From: Chara braunii
Taxonomy: Eukaryota; Streptophyta; Charophyceae; Charales; Characeae
Length of the DNA stretch: 28,275 nucleotides
Direction of reading: 5' to 3'
Assembly (NCBI GenBank): GCA_003427395.1
Contig: BFEA01000357.1
Coordinates: 1,199,373 to 1,227,647 of the forward strand
Shown: piece after piece, positions 27,841 to 28,275 of the stretch
How positions within the stretch are numbered: the first letter of the stretch is position 1
Layout: each line of letters starts with the position of its first letter
Notes under the pieces: model-generated
Seen by the model: the letters and a program-made list of their open reading frames with translations, nothing else
Told to the model about the DNA's origin: nothing
The model's database searches: none
Position numbers and translations under genes: made by a program

Positions 27841-28275
27841 ACCATCCACCAAACCCGCACCCGACCGCTAAGAAGTGCGCATGAATGTTTTGATTTTTAT
27901 ATATACTAAGGAATATATGAATTTTATTTTTAATTCAAGTGCCCCCCTCCCCCCCCCACTTCGGGCTTCGTTCCACATCATGTTGCACCACACGCAAAAC
28001 CGAAAATGTGGCAGCTAAGAAGTGCGCATGAACAATTTTTTTTTTTCTAAAGAATATTCGAGAATATTATTATTTTTTTGTACAACAGGGTAGGCGGGGA
28101 GCTTCTTGTTGCACTTGGATCCATATCTTGCTTCACCACCCACCAAACCCGCACCATGCTGCTAAGAAGTGCGCATGAATGTGTTGATTTTCATATATAC
28201 GAAGAAATATATGTATTCTTTTTTTTTATTCAAGTTGTGGGGGCGGGGGGGCTTGGTTCCACATCATACTGCACC
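27841..28275. repeat. 147-bp tandem repeat, three units, running off the window
   Basis: The 19-mer gctaagaagtgcgcatgaa occurs at 27867, 28014 and 28161, exactly 147 bp apart each time. Flanking motifs also recur (caccaaacccgcacc before units 1 and 3; ttccacatcat near the ends of units 1 and 3). Units 1 and 3 are more alike than either is to unit 2, suggesting a two-unit higher-order repeat. Units have an AT-rich half and a C/G-tract half. Confidence 0.9.

Noticed and set aside
1-28275. CRISPR array, bacterial operon, tRNA or rRNA genes
   Set aside because: No regular spacer-repeat array, no ribosome-binding-site-led gene strings and no cloverleaf or rRNA core sequences were seen; the window is eukaryotic and retroelement-rich.

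Overview
This window is eukaryotic, repeat-rich nuclear DNA. It looks like a green plant or charophyte-type genome: element 1 has a plant-style initiator-Met primer-binding site, element 2 has a tRNA-Asp-like primer-binding site, there are splice-like signals, and micro- and minisatellites abound. The species cannot be fixed from sequence alone. Scattered Ns and one 47-bp duplication split by an N point to local assembly problems. No bacterial operon, CRISPR array, rRNA or tRNA gene was seen.

Layout. Positions 1-1470 hold a 53-bp tandem repeat, a long CT microsatellite and one short stretch that looks like an internal exon of an unknown gene (460-607). Positions 1474-10468 are a Ty3/gypsy chromovirus (element 1): a 5'-truncated left LTR, initiator-Met PBS, long leader, intact gag with a zinc knuckle, a canonical -1 frameshift heptamer at the gag/protease overlap, then protease, reverse transcriptase, RNase H, integrase and C-terminal chromodomain carrying six in-frame stops, a frame break and a damaged RT active site, then a polypurine tract and a complete 1,372-bp right LTR. 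Positions 10469-12290 have no recognisable gene.

Positions 12465-16408 are the least explained part. One intact 218-residue ORF (13064-13720) is followed by three decayed copies of what looks like the same unrecognised domain (14508-15843) and a helical coding relic. Between the intact copy and the decayed copies lie a TATA box and a tRNA-Asp-type PBS, which mark the 5' LTR end of a second, heavily decayed Ty3/gypsy element (element 2: gag 16480-18200, protease, RT, RNase H, integrase to 22137). Its right LTR could not be identified.

Positions 22138-24075 are a block of diverged minisatellites with short coding-like stretches. Positions 24300-27300 contain two TATA-box-led candidate transcription units (one on each strand) with short Arg/Glu-rich, gag-like ORFs. 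At 27673-27721, minus strand, is a hammerhead-ribozyme core: both conserved core strands, a perfect 5-bp stem II, a mini stem III and a GUC cleavage triplet. It sits beside a TA microsatellite, a GC-rich hairpin with a Helitron-like CTAG terminus, and a 147-bp tandem repeat that runs off the window end. The two retroelements dominate the window; neither can make its full protein set as written.
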